A stretch of DNA of 64,000 nucleotides from an uncultured Pseudomonadota bacterium (GTDB taxonomy: Bacteria > Pseudomonadota > Gammaproteobacteria > Methylococcales > Methylomonadaceae), in contig CAINHO010000003.1 in assembly GCA_903848935.1 (NCBI GenBank), positions 1 to 64,000 of the forward strand. Direction: 5' to 3'. The position numbers and the translations under genes are program-made. The notes beneath the pieces were generated by a model. It searched no databases and was not told where the DNA came from. It worked only from the letters and a program-made list of their open reading frames with translations. Positions 28,141 through 37,504 of the stretch are shown piece by piece; the first letter of the stretch is position 1; each line of letters starts with the position of its first letter.

Positions 28141-29472
28141 TTATTCTTCACCAGCAATCGACAACTGCTCAATCAAAATTGAACCCGTTCGGGTATTGCC
28201 CCGCAAATCGACATCGTTACCGACGGCAACAATGTTTTTGAACATTTCTTTTAAATTTCCCGCGATGGTAATTTCTTCGACGGGATATTGAATCACGCCA
28301 TTTTCAACCCAAAAACCTGCCGCGCCGCGTGAATAATCGCCGGTCATCATTTTCACGCCTTGCCCCATCAATTCCGTGACTAATAATCCTGTGCCGAGCA
28401 ATTGCAACATCGATTCAAAATTACCGCCCGTCGGGGTAAGCGTTAAATTCCGCACGCCGCCTGCGTTTCCGGTACTTTTTAAGCCCAACTTTTTCGCCGA
28501 ATAAGTGCTTAAAACATAATCCTGCAAAATTCCACCTCGAACTAAATCACGGTGGCGAGTCATCACGCCTTCGCTGTCATACATCGCACTGCCCAAACCG
28601 CCCACTAAATGCGGTTGTTCATGGATATGAATAAACGAAGGGAAAATTTGCGTATTCAGTGCGTCCAATAAAAAGGTCGATTTGCGATACAAACTGCCGC
28701 CCGAAATCGCACCAATAAATGAACTCAATAAACTGCTGGCGATTTCTGCACTGAATAAAACGGGACATTGACGTGGACTTAAACTACGACCACCCAAACG
28801 CCGAAGTGTGCGTTCCGCAGCGATAATTCCTACTTCTTTTGGCAATTCTAAAAACTCCGCATTTCGTGCCACGCTGTACCAATAATCACGCTGCATATCG
28901 TCGCCACGTTGCGCCAATACGGAACAACTTAACGAATGACGTGAACTCAAACGCGCTTGCAAAAAGCCCAAACTATTACCCATGACGCTCAAACCTTTGA
29001 GTGTGCTAATGGTCGCGCCTTCGGAATTACTAATATCGGCGTGATAATTTCGCGCAGCATCTTCGCATTCAATCGCCATTTCAATCGCTTTTTCAGACGA
29101 TAATGCCCACGGGTGGTACAAATCTAAATCTGGAAATTCCGTTGCCAACAAATCAGCATCGGGCAAGCCAGAAAATTCGTCTTCGCTGGTGTAACGGGCA
29201 ATGCTGCACGCTGCACTCACGGTTTCTTTTATCGATGCGAGCGACAAATCCGTTGTACTTGCCACGCCTTTGCGGTGTCCAAAATAAACGGTTACACCTA
29301 AGCCCTGACTGCAATGATGTTCAATCGTTTCAACCACGCCCAAACGGGCTGTGACCGAAAGTCCATCATCCACACTCAAACCCGCTTCAGCTGCTGTTGC
29401 ACCTTGTGCTTTGGCTTCGTCTAAGAGACGTTGAACCGTATTTTTTAATTCTGTAATGCGTTCATTCTGCAC
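28141..29472 (-). CDS. pmbA: Metalloprotease-family protein PmbA/TldE
   Basis: 443 residues. The family segments DYSRGAAGFWVENGVIQYPVEE and GNAGGVRNLTL and an N-terminal region of the TldD/PmbA fold are present. The start is GTG 29472 with AGGA eight bases upstream; no ATG is near. PmbA works with TldD in processing small modified peptides and CcdA; TldD is not in this window. TldE partners lack the catalytic HExxxH motif and none is visible here, as expected. Confidence 0.93.
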   Translation of the reverse strand: MQNERITELKNTVQRLLDEAKAQGATAAEAGLSVDDGLSVTARLGVVETIEHHCSQGLGVTVYFGHRKGVASTTDLSLASIKETVSAACSIARYTSEDEFSGLPDADLLATEFPDLDLYHPWALSSEKAIEMAIECEDAARNYHADISNSEGATISTLKGLSVMGNSLGFLQARLSSRHSLSCSVLAQRGDDMQRDYWYSVARNAEFLELPKEVGIIAAERTLRRLGGRSLSPRQCPVLFSAEIASSLLSSFIGAISGGSLYRKSTFLLDALNTQIFPSFIHIHEQPHLVGGLGSAMYDSEGVMTRHRDLVRGGILQDYVLSTYSAKKLGLKSTGNAGGVRNLTLTPTGGNFESMLQLLGTGLLVTELMGQGVKMMTGDYSRGAAGFWVENGVIQYPVEEITIAGNLKEMFKNIVAVGNDVDLRGNTRTGSILIEQLSIAGEE

Positions 29473-29484
29473 AAAGAAATCCTT

Positions 29485-32109
29485 TTAATGTTTTGACGCA
29501 GCAGTATCAACCGTGCGTGTTTTGTTAGCGAAAATGTTTTTGAGGCGATCTAACGCCGAATGCAACGTCGTGTCCATCACGGTTTCGTTGCCAATCGAGA
29601 CGATAATTCGCGTCAGCTCAGGCATTTTGTTTTTAGTCGAGGCAATGTAAATTGGTTGCACATATAAAATCGTGTTGCCCATCGGCAAAATCACCATTCG
29701 TCCCATTTCCACCGACGAACCATTTTGATCCCAAAGTGTGAACTGTTCAGAAATTTCAGGATGCTGTTGCGTTAACGCTTCGATTTGTTCTGGGCCATTT
29801 ACTTGCACGTCTTTACCAAATTTAAACACCGTGATATTCGGTTTGTAAATGTCCGTACAATTGGTTTTGTCCAATGTACTCGCCATGCTGACCATACTTA
29901 AATTGTTACGATTTACAGGAGTCATTGGGAGGATTAACACGAATTCTTCGCTATCATTACAATTCCCAAAATCCATCGTTTGGTAATACGCCAACACAGG
30001 TTTTTCGCGAACATTTGCGTGCGCCCAGGTTTCGGCTTGCTCATAAAAAAGCTCGGGGCTAGTTTGATGATACCGCGCGTAAATTTGCATTTGAATCGTG
30101 TATAAATCACGCGGATAACGTAAATGCGCTTGCAATTCAGCGGGCATTTCGCTCAATGGTTTGAACAAACTTGGATAAGCGCGATTATAAGCAGCGGCAA
30201 TCGAATCAGTTTTATCAACCAAATAATAATCCACATCACCGTCAAAGGCATCGATGACAATTTTTACCGAATTGCGAATGTAGTTAAATGGTTCTGAGCC
30301 ATTCAAACCTTCGTTTTTCATTGGTTTTGAAACGGGATATTTGTCTGACAACGTGTAAGCGTCTTGAATCCAATAAAAACGATCTTTCGTCATCACTAAA
30401 TACGGGTCTTTATCCAAATGCAAAAATGGCGTGAGTTTGTGAACGCGCTCAGTAATGTTGCGATAAATTTTGAGTTTACTGTCTTTGGAAATGTTGGTAG
30501 AAAAAAACAGCTTTTCATCTGCCAACTTGAATGCAAACAATGCTTTTTTAAATGTCGATGTGAATGGAATCCCGCCTTCACCGTGATAGGCATTATTTTC
30601 GCCCAAACTCGTTCCCGCAATGCCAACCACATTCAATTCATTCGGCACAATCGCGTAATCATATTGCTCTTGACCGTAATAAATATCGGGATGTTTTGTG
30701 GTTAAACCGATTTCTGACGACATATTCAAATCACGCAAATACCACGTCAATGGCGCGTCTGCATCTTGCGCGGCAGGTGTAATCACTGCGCCGTAACCGT
30801 GTGTGTAACGCAAATGGCGATTTTCCCAGTTCTGCGCTTCTTTGGGTAACTTTGCGATATTGATTTCACGCGCCGCGATATTCACTTGGTGCAAATGGTC
30901 TGAAATGAAATAACGGTCTTCGTCTACCGATAAAAATTTGTAATACGGGCGAATTTCTTGCAGTTGTTTATAACTGAAAATGATGTCTTCTCTGTCCCAA
31001 ACAGGGATATTTTCAAAATGTTTTTGTGAGCTCCACGTTGTAATATCTTGCGCGGCATCAAGCTTCACCGTCATTTCAACCGTTTTGATATTTTTCAAAT
31101 CATACGCATCGAGCGTCGCATCGATGTTGTGTTGCATAAAGGTTTTTTCAGCTTTAACGGGATTTGGATTCACGATAAAACGTTGCAACGCATCGGGAAT
31201 AAATTGCAAATTCGGCGTTTGCCAAACCGCTAAAAATACCAACATCGAAATCCACAATGGCAAACGTTTGTCGTGTTTTTCAGAATGCACAAATTGAATC
31301 GCAACCAGCGCGAAAATCAAAAATGTCGCCATTGCCGCCCAAATCAACGGTAATTGATAGCGTACTTCCACAAATCCAGGCCCGAAAAAAATCGGTTCGT
31401 GGTTATCGGTATAAAGTAGCGCAAAGCGTTCAAGCATAAAGCCCCAAAGCACAAACACTACTACTAAACCAATCAACAACGTTAAGTGAATTTTCGCACC
31501 TTTGGAATAACTTTTGCGTTGATCGGGAATGTAAGTATGTTCAAGCCAGTACAACACACCCACCATGGTAAAAGTGAGTAATGACGTAATTAGCAACCCT
31601 TGTTGAACCAATTGATACGTCGGATACGCGAGCATATAAAAACTCACGTCATTGCCATAAACCGTTTCCGTTACACCTGATGCACTGCCGAAAAAATACA
31701 ACAGCGTCGATTCCCATTCACTATAAAACGGCGAGGCAATCATTAACGCTAGAAATAACGAAATCGGTGTGTAAATTTTCACCGAACCGTTCATAAAAGT
31801 GTCTGCAAATGTTTGAACGCGGCTTTTTTCATTACCAATCAATAATTTTTCATCAACATTCAAACCTAAATAACGTGAAGCCAGCCAAAAATGCGTGAAG
31901 AAAATAATGAAAAACGCTAATGTCACGCCACCCGAAAGGAAAAACTTATACAGTAAGCGTAGCCAGAAATAGGATTCGAGTTTCAGTGAATCGTACCACC
32001 ACCAATCGACAAAGAAATCGACAAAGATAAAATGAAAGGCGACGAATAAAACCACTGCTAAAGCGATAATTCCAGCGAGCAACGCGGGTAAAAATTTTAA
32101 ATTCCGCAT
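29485..32109 (-). CDS. UPF0182 family large membrane protein
   Basis: 874 residues. The first ~290 residues have about seven membrane helices (FVDFFVDWWWYDSLKLES between the first two is characteristic); the rest is a large extracytoplasmic domain with TWSSQKHFENIPVWDREDI and LRYTHGYGAVITP, typical of UPF0182/COG1615. Function is unknown. It ends 12 bases before pmbA on the same strand, a possible two-gene unit. The family is commonest in actinobacteria and cyanobacteria and patchy in proteobacteria. Confidence 0.9.
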   Translation of the reverse strand: MRNLKFLPALLAGIIALAVVLFVAFHFIFVDFFVDWWWYDSLKLESYFWLRLLYKFFLSGGVTLAFFIIFFTHFWLASRYLGLNVDEKLLIGNEKSRVQTFADTFMNGSVKIYTPISLFLALMIASPFYSEWESTLLYFFGSASGVTETVYGNDVSFYMLAYPTYQLVQQGLLITSLLTFTMVGVLYWLEHTYIPDQRKSYSKGAKIHLTLLIGLVVVFVLWGFMLERFALLYTDNHEPIFFGPGFVEVRYQLPLIWAAMATFLIFALVAIQFVHSEKHDKRLPLWISMLVFLAVWQTPNLQFIPDALQRFIVNPNPVKAEKTFMQHNIDATLDAYDLKNIKTVEMTVKLDAAQDITTWSSQKHFENIPVWDREDIIFSYKQLQEIRPYYKFLSVDEDRYFISDHLHQVNIAAREINIAKLPKEAQNWENRHLRYTHGYGAVITPAAQDADAPLTWYLRDLNMSSEIGLTTKHPDIYYGQEQYDYAIVPNELNVVGIAGTSLGENNAYHGEGGIPFTSTFKKALFAFKLADEKLFFSTNISKDSKLKIYRNITERVHKLTPFLHLDKDPYLVMTKDRFYWIQDAYTLSDKYPVSKPMKNEGLNGSEPFNYIRNSVKIVIDAFDGDVDYYLVDKTDSIAAAYNRAYPSLFKPLSEMPAELQAHLRYPRDLYTIQMQIYARYHQTSPELFYEQAETWAHANVREKPVLAYYQTMDFGNCNDSEEFVLILPMTPVNRNNLSMVSMASTLDKTNCTDIYKPNITVFKFGKDVQVNGPEQIEALTQQHPEISEQFTLWDQNGSSVEMGRMVILPMGNTILYVQPIYIASTKNKMPELTRIIVSIGNETVMDTTLHSALDRLKNIFANKTRTVDTAASKH

Positions 32110-32157
32110 GGAGTTCCCTCTTAAAAATAGAAAATAATGTGTTGCCGCTATTCTAAC

Positions 32158-33774
32158 TTAAATGCCGCGATAACCCGAAGTAATTGGGTAGCGTCTATCA
32201 CGCCCAAACGCACATTCACTAATTCGAATGCCAACCGCTGATTGACGACGTTTATACTCGCTTCTATCCACTAACGAAATCACCCGTTTCACATCTTCAG
32301 GCGAAAATCCCGCCGCCATAATTTCGTCTACTGATTGGTCTTGTTCAATGTAACGTGCCAAAATCGGATCTAAAATTTCATAAGGCGGCAACGAATCCGA
32401 ATCTTGTTGATTCGGCGAAAGTTCAGCCGACGGCGGACGTGTCAAAACACGTTCTGGAATCACGGGCGACAGCGAATTGCGATAACGTGCTAATTCATAA
32501 ACCAACAATTTTGGCACATCTTTAATCGGCGCAAAACCGCCACACATATCGCCATAAAGCGTGGCATAACCAACGCTCATTTCACTTTTATTGCCGGTGG
32601 TTAAAAGCAATTTCCCTTGTTTATTCGACATCGCCATTAAAACGACACCACGACAACGCGCTTGGATATTTTCTTCGGTCGTATCAGCGGACGTATTTTC
32701 AAATGTCGCCGCAAGCATTTCGGTAAACGCTTTCACCGCAGGTTCAATCGAAATACTGTGATATTTCACATTCATGATTTCAGCTTGAATTTTCGCATCA
32801 TCATTGCTCATTCCGAGCGTATATTTTGACGGCAATGACACGGCTTCGACATTTTCTGCCCCCAACGCATCAACTGCCAAAGCCAGAACTAACGCCGAAT
32901 CAATGCCGCCCGACAATCCTAAAATTGCGCCTTTGAAACCGTTTTTGTGAACGTAATCTCGAACACCACGCACGAGTGCATTATAAATACTCGCAACTTC
33001 TCCCCCCTTTGAAGGGGGGCAGGGGGGGCTGTGCTTTAGCTGCCCATTTTTAAATTCAACTATGCCGATTTGTTCAACAAATTCTTCAGCCCGAAACACA
33101 ATCTCACCGTCCGAATTTGTCACAAACGACGCGCCATCAAATACCAATTCATCTTGTCCACCGACAGCATTCACATAAACAATCGGAATTTGTGCGGCTT
33201 GGGCGTGTGAACAAATTAGCGTTTCACGTTGTTCGGCTTTACCCGCATGAAACGGTGACGCATTGAGCGTCAATAAAATTTCTGCGCCAGAGTCTTTTGT
33301 GGCTTGCACAATGTCAGAATGCCAAACATCTTCACAAATAGTTAAGCCAATAAATTGACCTTTGAACTCAAACACACAGGGTTTGTCGCCGGCAGTGAAA
33401 TAACGCGCTTCGTCGAACACGCCGTAATTCGGTAATTTTTGTTTACGATATACCGCTGAAATACTGCCTTCCGATAACACTGCCGCGCTGTTGTACAACT
33501 TTTCGCCATCAAATTCAGGAAATCCTACGACAATTCCAATGTCTGGCGCGATGCTTGCTAGTTCAAATAAAACGTTATTCGCTTCAATAATAAAATCCCG
33601 TCGAAACAACAAATCCTCGGGCGGGTATCCTGTCACCATAAGTTCAGGAAATACAATTAAATCAACGTCTGAGCGACTACGGACTTCGGTCACAGTTTCA
33701 AGAATAAGGTTAAAGTTCGCGGCGATATTGCCGATTAAACTGTCAGTTTGAACAAGCGCGATTTTTAAGGTCAT
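32158..33774 (-). CDS. nadE: Glutamine-dependent NAD+ synthetase with an in-frame palindromic insert
   Basis: 538 residues. The N-terminal nitrilase-type glutaminase has Glu in VFPELMVTGYPPEDLL, Lys in YRKQKLPNYGVFDE and Cys in LTICEDVWH. The C-terminal synthetase has the ATP-binding LGLSGGIDSALVLALAV and the KSEMSVGYATLYGDM region. It makes NAD+ from deamido-NAD+ using ammonia from glutamine. The interdomain linker carries HSPPCPPSKGGEV, encoded by the palindrome at 33002-33019; this is not part of the family core and looks like a small inserted repeat that kept the frame. Confidence 0.95.
   Translation of the reverse strand: MTLKIALVQTDSLIGNIAANFNLILETVTEVRSRSDVDLIVFPELMVTGYPPEDLLFRRDFIIEANNVLFELASIAPDIGIVVGFPEFDGEKLYNSAAVLSEGSISAVYRKQKLPNYGVFDEARYFTAGDKPCVFEFKGQFIGLTICEDVWHSDIVQATKDSGAEILLTLNASPFHAGKAEQRETLICSHAQAAQIPIVYVNAVGGQDELVFDGASFVTNSDGEIVFRAEEFVEQIGIVEFKNGQLKHSPPCPPSKGGEVASIYNALVRGVRDYVHKNGFKGAILGLSGGIDSALVLALAVDALGAENVEAVSLPSKYTLGMSNDDAKIQAEIMNVKYHSISIEPAVKAFTEMLAATFENTSADTTEENIQARCRGVVLMAMSNKQGKLLLTTGNKSEMSVGYATLYGDMCGGFAPIKDVPKLLVYELARYRNSLSPVIPERVLTRPPSAELSPNQQDSDSLPPYEILDPILARYIEQDQSVDEIMAAGFSPEDVKRVISLVDRSEYKRRQSAVGIRISECAFGRDRRYPITSGYRGI
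33002..33019. repeat. Palindromic GC-rich insert within nadE
   Basis: CCCCCCTTTGAAGGGGGG forms an 8-bp hairpin with a 2-base loop, followed by CAGGGGGGGCTG. It is far richer in G+C than its surroundings and encodes Pro/Gly-rich residues in the linker between the two NadE domains. It resembles short dispersed palindromic repeats that insert in frame into genes. Confidence 0.7.
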
Positions 33775-33889
33775 AACTTTAAAAAGTAAGGGCGAAGGAA
33801 AAAGGTTCGTTTGTAATCATAACCTAAGCGTTGCGTTTTGTACTGACGATTTCAAAACCCTAATTTTATTTTTGAAACAGGTAAACGAC

Positions 33890-34093
33890 ATGAAAACAGA
33901 ACTAGAAAAAACCAATGAATCTAGTTGGTGGAATTTTATTGAAGCTTTGAGTGATGAGTTTATTAACCAAACCGGTTTTGGGCTTTACGCGCACATTACG
34001 CCATTAGATGTGCATCATGTATACAAAGATTTTCAACAAAAACAAGCACCTATTCGCAATTTTACCCGTGAGTATGTTCGTTCGTATGTTTAA
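33890..34093 (+). CDS. Small hypothetical protein
   Basis: 67 residues from ATG 33890, preceded by AGG nine bases upstream. Trp- and aromatic-rich and soluble in appearance (NESSWWNFIEALSDEFINQ, then LDVHHVYKDFQQK). No signal, helix or known motif. A strong terminator follows at 34106, which supports a real short transcript. I do not recognise it. Confidence 0.55.
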   Translation: MKTELEKTNESSWWNFIEALSDEFINQTGFGLYAHITPLDVHHVYKDFQQKQAPIRNFTREYVRSYV

Positions 34094-34105
34094 TGGATTT
34101 AATCG

Positions 34106-34146
34106 TGACGCTGCTGTTTTTTGATGCGGCAGCGTCAATTTTTTAA
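34106..34146 (+). terminator. Rho-independent terminator
   Basis: Arms TGACGCTGC (34106-34114) and GCAGCGTCA (34129-34137), followed by ATTTTTTAA. It lies just after the small ORF ending at 34093. Confidence 0.88.
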
Positions 34147-34170
34147 TTTAATTTTGGATTTGATAGTACC

Positions 34171-34698
34171 GTGAAAACATTAACTACTTTTTCAACAAAT
34201 ACTTTACCCTGGTTCAAACAGTTGATTTTGCCAACAGCGATTGCTGTGTTATCAGGCTGTGCCGGTGATATGGATATTAAACCTGAATCCGTCGCGCCGC
34301 GTCCAATCGTTAAACATAACGTCACTACACCAGCCGTGGATTATGCGTTGAGTTTACAAGGTACACCCTATATTTATGGCAAAGCATCGCCCGAAGAAGG
34401 CTTTGATTGCAGTGGTTTTGTGAAATATGTTTATGATAAAAATGGTGTACATTTACCGCGTACCGTGAAAGAAATGTCGAACGCGCTAACGCCTGTTTCG
34501 AATAACAATATCCATTCAGGTGATTTGTTGTTTTTTAATACATCGGGGAATTCTGCGTCACACGTTGGAATTTATGTAAATGAAAGTAATTTTGTTCATG
34601 CACCCAGCTCTCGCGCTGGAAAAGTGATGGTATCGAGTTTGAAGAATAACTATTGGCGAGAGCATTTTATTGATGCTCGCCGACCGCAAAATAACTAA
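34171..34698 (+). CDS. NlpC/P60 family lipoprotein (putative peptidoglycan endopeptidase)
   Basis: 175 residues from GTG 34171. The signal ends in a lipobox (AVLSGC), so the mature Cys is probably lipidated. The NlpC/P60 domain has the catalytic Cys in EEGFDCSGFVKYVY, His in SASHVGIYV and a third polar site in NFVHAPSSRAGKV. These enzymes cut peptide crosslinks in the cell wall, as Spr/MepS does. It stands alone, with a terminator just upstream. Confidence 0.9.
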   Translation: MKTLTTFSTNTLPWFKQLILPTAIAVLSGCAGDMDIKPESVAPRPIVKHNVTTPAVDYALSLQGTPYIYGKASPEEGFDCSGFVKYVYDKNGVHLPRTVKEMSNALTPVSNNNIHSGDLLFFNTSGNSASHVGIYVNESNFVHAPSSRAGKVMVSSLKNNYWREHFIDARRPQNN

Positions 34699-34867
34699 AA
34701 CTGCACGAAAATCTAAGCCCGCTAAATCCCCGCTTTTTGAATCCAAAAACCAACTAAAAATCTTAACGTTCTCAAGTTAAATCAGGTCAAACATTAAAGC
34801 ATTAAGCGCAGACCGAAATCTGCACTCAAGACTCTAGCGTCACGACCGCTAACTCATTTACCTCTTT

Positions 34868-37093
34868 TTAAAACTCTTCCCAATCATCATTTCCGGCTGT
34901 AAATGTAGCTGCTTTAGATGTAGCCGCTTTAGACACAGGACTCGATTTTTGTGCAACTGAGGACGGTGAACTTTTTACTACTGTTTTTACCGCTTGTTTT
35001 TGCCCCAAATTATTGCCTGTTTTGAAATGCGCGAGTTCTTTCGCTAAATGCTGCGTTTGCGTTTCGAGAGATTCTGCGGTCGCTGCCACTTCTTCAACTA
35101 ATGCTGCATTTTGTTGAGTGACATCGTCCATTGACGCAATCGCTGCGCCGACTTGCGAAATTCCTGCACTTTGTTCAGCCGACGCACTCGCAATTTCAGC
35201 AATAATTTTATTCACGCCTTCAATTGCATTCACAATTTCTTGCATGGTTTGACCCGCTGCGGCGACTTGCTTGCTACCACCAGAAACCCGTTCAACTGAA
35301 TCACTAATCAAACGTTTAATTTCGCCCGCTGCATTGGCTGCCCGTTGTGCTAAATTCCGTACTTCAATCGCGACCACCGCAAAGCCTTTGCCTTGTTCAC
35401 CGGCGCGAGCCGCTTCAACCGCTGCGTTTAACGCCAAAATGTTCGTTTGGAACGCAATGTCGTCAATCACCGAAATAATATCAACGATTCGCAACGATGA
35501 TTCGTTGATATTATCCATCGTACTGACCACTTCTTTGACAACGTTCACACCGCGATTGGCTGTTTCAGTTGCGCCCACTGCTAGCATATTTGCTTGTTTT
35601 GCATTTTCGCTATTGTGCTGCACGGTAGAGGTGAGTTCGTGCATACTCGCTGCCGTTTCTTCTAACGCCGCCGCTTGTTGTTCGGTACGATGCGCCAAAT
35701 CATTATTACCCGACGCAATTTCTGTTGAAACTGCTGAAATGGTACTGGTCGTTTCTTTGATTTCTGACATCACTGTTTTAAGAATTCCAGCCGTTGCATT
35801 CATGCCATCTTTTACTTGACCGAATACACCAGGATAATCTTTAGTAATCGATTGCGTTAAATCGCCTTCTGCCGCCGCGCTTGCGACACGCAACACGTCA
35901 CTAAATGCGCCATCACAGGTTTTAACTAAAGTGTTTAAATTCATCAGCATCGACTTAAACATAAAGTCGTAATTATTTGTATTAGCCAGTTTAGAAAAAT
36001 CACCTTGTGCGCCAGCGTTCACCAGCATTTCAATTTCTGTATTTATACCTAATAGCGCGGTTTTTACTGAATCAATTGCCGCCGTAATTTTCGCTTTTTC
36101 ACCTGGTAATTTTTCAATATCGGGCTGAAAATTACCCTTTGCGTACTGCGACACGACATCGACAATGTTCATTTTTACATCAATATGTGATTTCACCAGC
36201 GAGTTCATACTTCTTGCCATCTCAGCGTATGAACCTTCGAATTTAGCCACATCAATTTCGTCGTAGATAAAACCCTCATGATGTCTTTTGGTAATAATTT
36301 TCTGTGCATCAATAAAACGAATAATCGTATTTTGCATATCTTGCATAGCTTGTAACATTTCGCGGGTTTCATCTTGAACATCAGCATCAATTCGTGAAGT
36401 TAAATCACCGTGCGCCACAGCATTCGCAACATTTTGTGCTGATTTTAATGATTTTGAAATACTACAAATAACCGCTCTACCAAAGAATGTCGATACCAAC
36501 AAACCAAAAGTTATCAAGCCAATTAACACCCAAAGAATCATGGAAAAACTCGCTTTTGCAGCTTCGTATCCCATTTTTCCATCTTCTGATTGAATTCTGA
36601 TTAGCCCTTCGAGAGTTTCGTAGTAAGTGGGAAATAACGGACGTATATGTTCTTTAATGTGTGTATATAATTTGTCTAAATTTCCAGATTTGATTAGCTC
36701 AATTCCAGGTTTCATAGCTTCATCAATATAACGCTGACGTATTGGGATATATTTTTCAATAAGAGCCTTTTCTCTCGCTGAAGAAGGCGTCCCAATATAG
36801 ACTTCCCAATAGGCGTTTATTTCTGCCAAATTACTTTCTATTTTTACGACATTTTTAGCCGCTTCATCGGGATAAATGATGCTGGCATTAAGAAGAAGCC
36901 GATTTTCCATCACCTTGGTTCTCATATTGCCAAGCATTTCTGCACAAATCATTTTATTGGCATAAATGTCTTCTATGCTGTTATTACTTTCACTGATTCC
37001 AAACAATCCAAGACCGCTATTTATCAGCATAATTGCCGACATCAATCCAATAAGTAATATCAATCGAAGTTTGATGGTTAAATTGTTAAACAT
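34868..37093 (-). CDS. Methyl-accepting chemotaxis protein
   Basis: 741 residues. N-terminal helix (8-30), a four-helix-bundle type periplasmic domain, second helix (about 185-207), HAMP, a further HAMP-like linker region, and the signalling domain with the highly conserved hairpin [20 protein letters not shown]. The C-terminus ends in DDWEEF, resembling the NWETF pentapeptide that tethers CheR and CheB. It should signal to CheA; no che genes are nearby. AGGGGA lies upstream of ATG. Confidence 0.93.
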   Translation of the reverse strand: MFNNLTIKLRLILLIGLMSAIMLINSGLGLFGISESNNSIEDIYANKMICAEMLGNMRTKVMENRLLLNASIIYPDEAAKNVVKIESNLAEINAYWEVYIGTPSSAREKALIEKYIPIRQRYIDEAMKPGIELIKSGNLDKLYTHIKEHIRPLFPTYYETLEGLIRIQSEDGKMGYEAAKASFSMILWVLIGLITFGLLVSTFFGRAVICSISKSLKSAQNVANAVAHGDLTSRIDADVQDETREMLQAMQDMQNTIIRFIDAQKIITKRHHEGFIYDEIDVAKFEGSYAEMARSMNSLVKSHIDVKMNIVDVVSQYAKGNFQPDIEKLPGEKAKITAAIDSVKTALLGINTEIEMLVNAGAQGDFSKLANTNNYDFMFKSMLMNLNTLVKTCDGAFSDVLRVASAAAEGDLTQSITKDYPGVFGQVKDGMNATAGILKTVMSEIKETTSTISAVSTEIASGNNDLAHRTEQQAAALEETAASMHELTSTVQHNSENAKQANMLAVGATETANRGVNVVKEVVSTMDNINESSLRIVDIISVIDDIAFQTNILALNAAVEAARAGEQGKGFAVVAIEVRNLAQRAANAAGEIKRLISDSVERVSGGSKQVAAAGQTMQEIVNAIEGVNKIIAEIASASAEQSAGISQVGAAIASMDDVTQQNAALVEEVAATAESLETQTQHLAKELAHFKTGNNLGQKQAVKTVVKSSPSSVAQKSSPVSKAATSKAATFTAGNDDWEEF

Positions 37094-37504
37094 TTTTTAT
37101 TCCCCTTTGAAGACGAGTGAGCAATGCGGTAAGCATTATTTTTTTGTTGAAGCTGTATCGACAGAAAATTGAAATTTATAAATACTTAGTTGCAATAAAA
37201 ACTTTTGAATAACGTGTGATAACTGGTTGTACGCCTTTGAGCTTGGTACATTTCAACAGCAGTTTAATCTGAGTAATTTATCGGGTGCAAGTAATACCAT
37301 ATTCGATTATGGTTTAGAAAATAATTTAGAGATTTGGCGTAACATTTTTAATGTTGAGCGGGGTAGGGCGATTCTTTGAAGATCAACAATGATTACGGTG
37401 TGTGTTTTTGAAATTACGAAGTTGTAAAAGTTGCGCTGGATGACACATTGACTGCGCCGTCTGGTATGATTCATTCCATCTTTTTATCGCAACAAATTTA
37501 CCAA
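37094..37504. other. Gap before metH with a short start-less reading frame
   Basis: About 410 bases without a convincing gene. A plus-strand frame at 37209-37379 lacks a start and encodes about 56 residues (including GASNTIFDYGLENNLEIWRN). It might be a gene remnant or chance. I searched by eye for a B12-box or SAM riboswitch core before metH and saw none. Confidence 0.4.

Noticed and set aside
37209-37379. Start-less plus-strand frame of about 56 codons before metH
   Set aside because: No start codon or ribosome site and no motif I recognise. It could be chance; kept only as a note in the gap entry.
37094-37504. Possible cobalamin or SAM riboswitch ahead of metH
   Set aside because: I looked for the B12 box and for paired stems with a SAM core and found neither.
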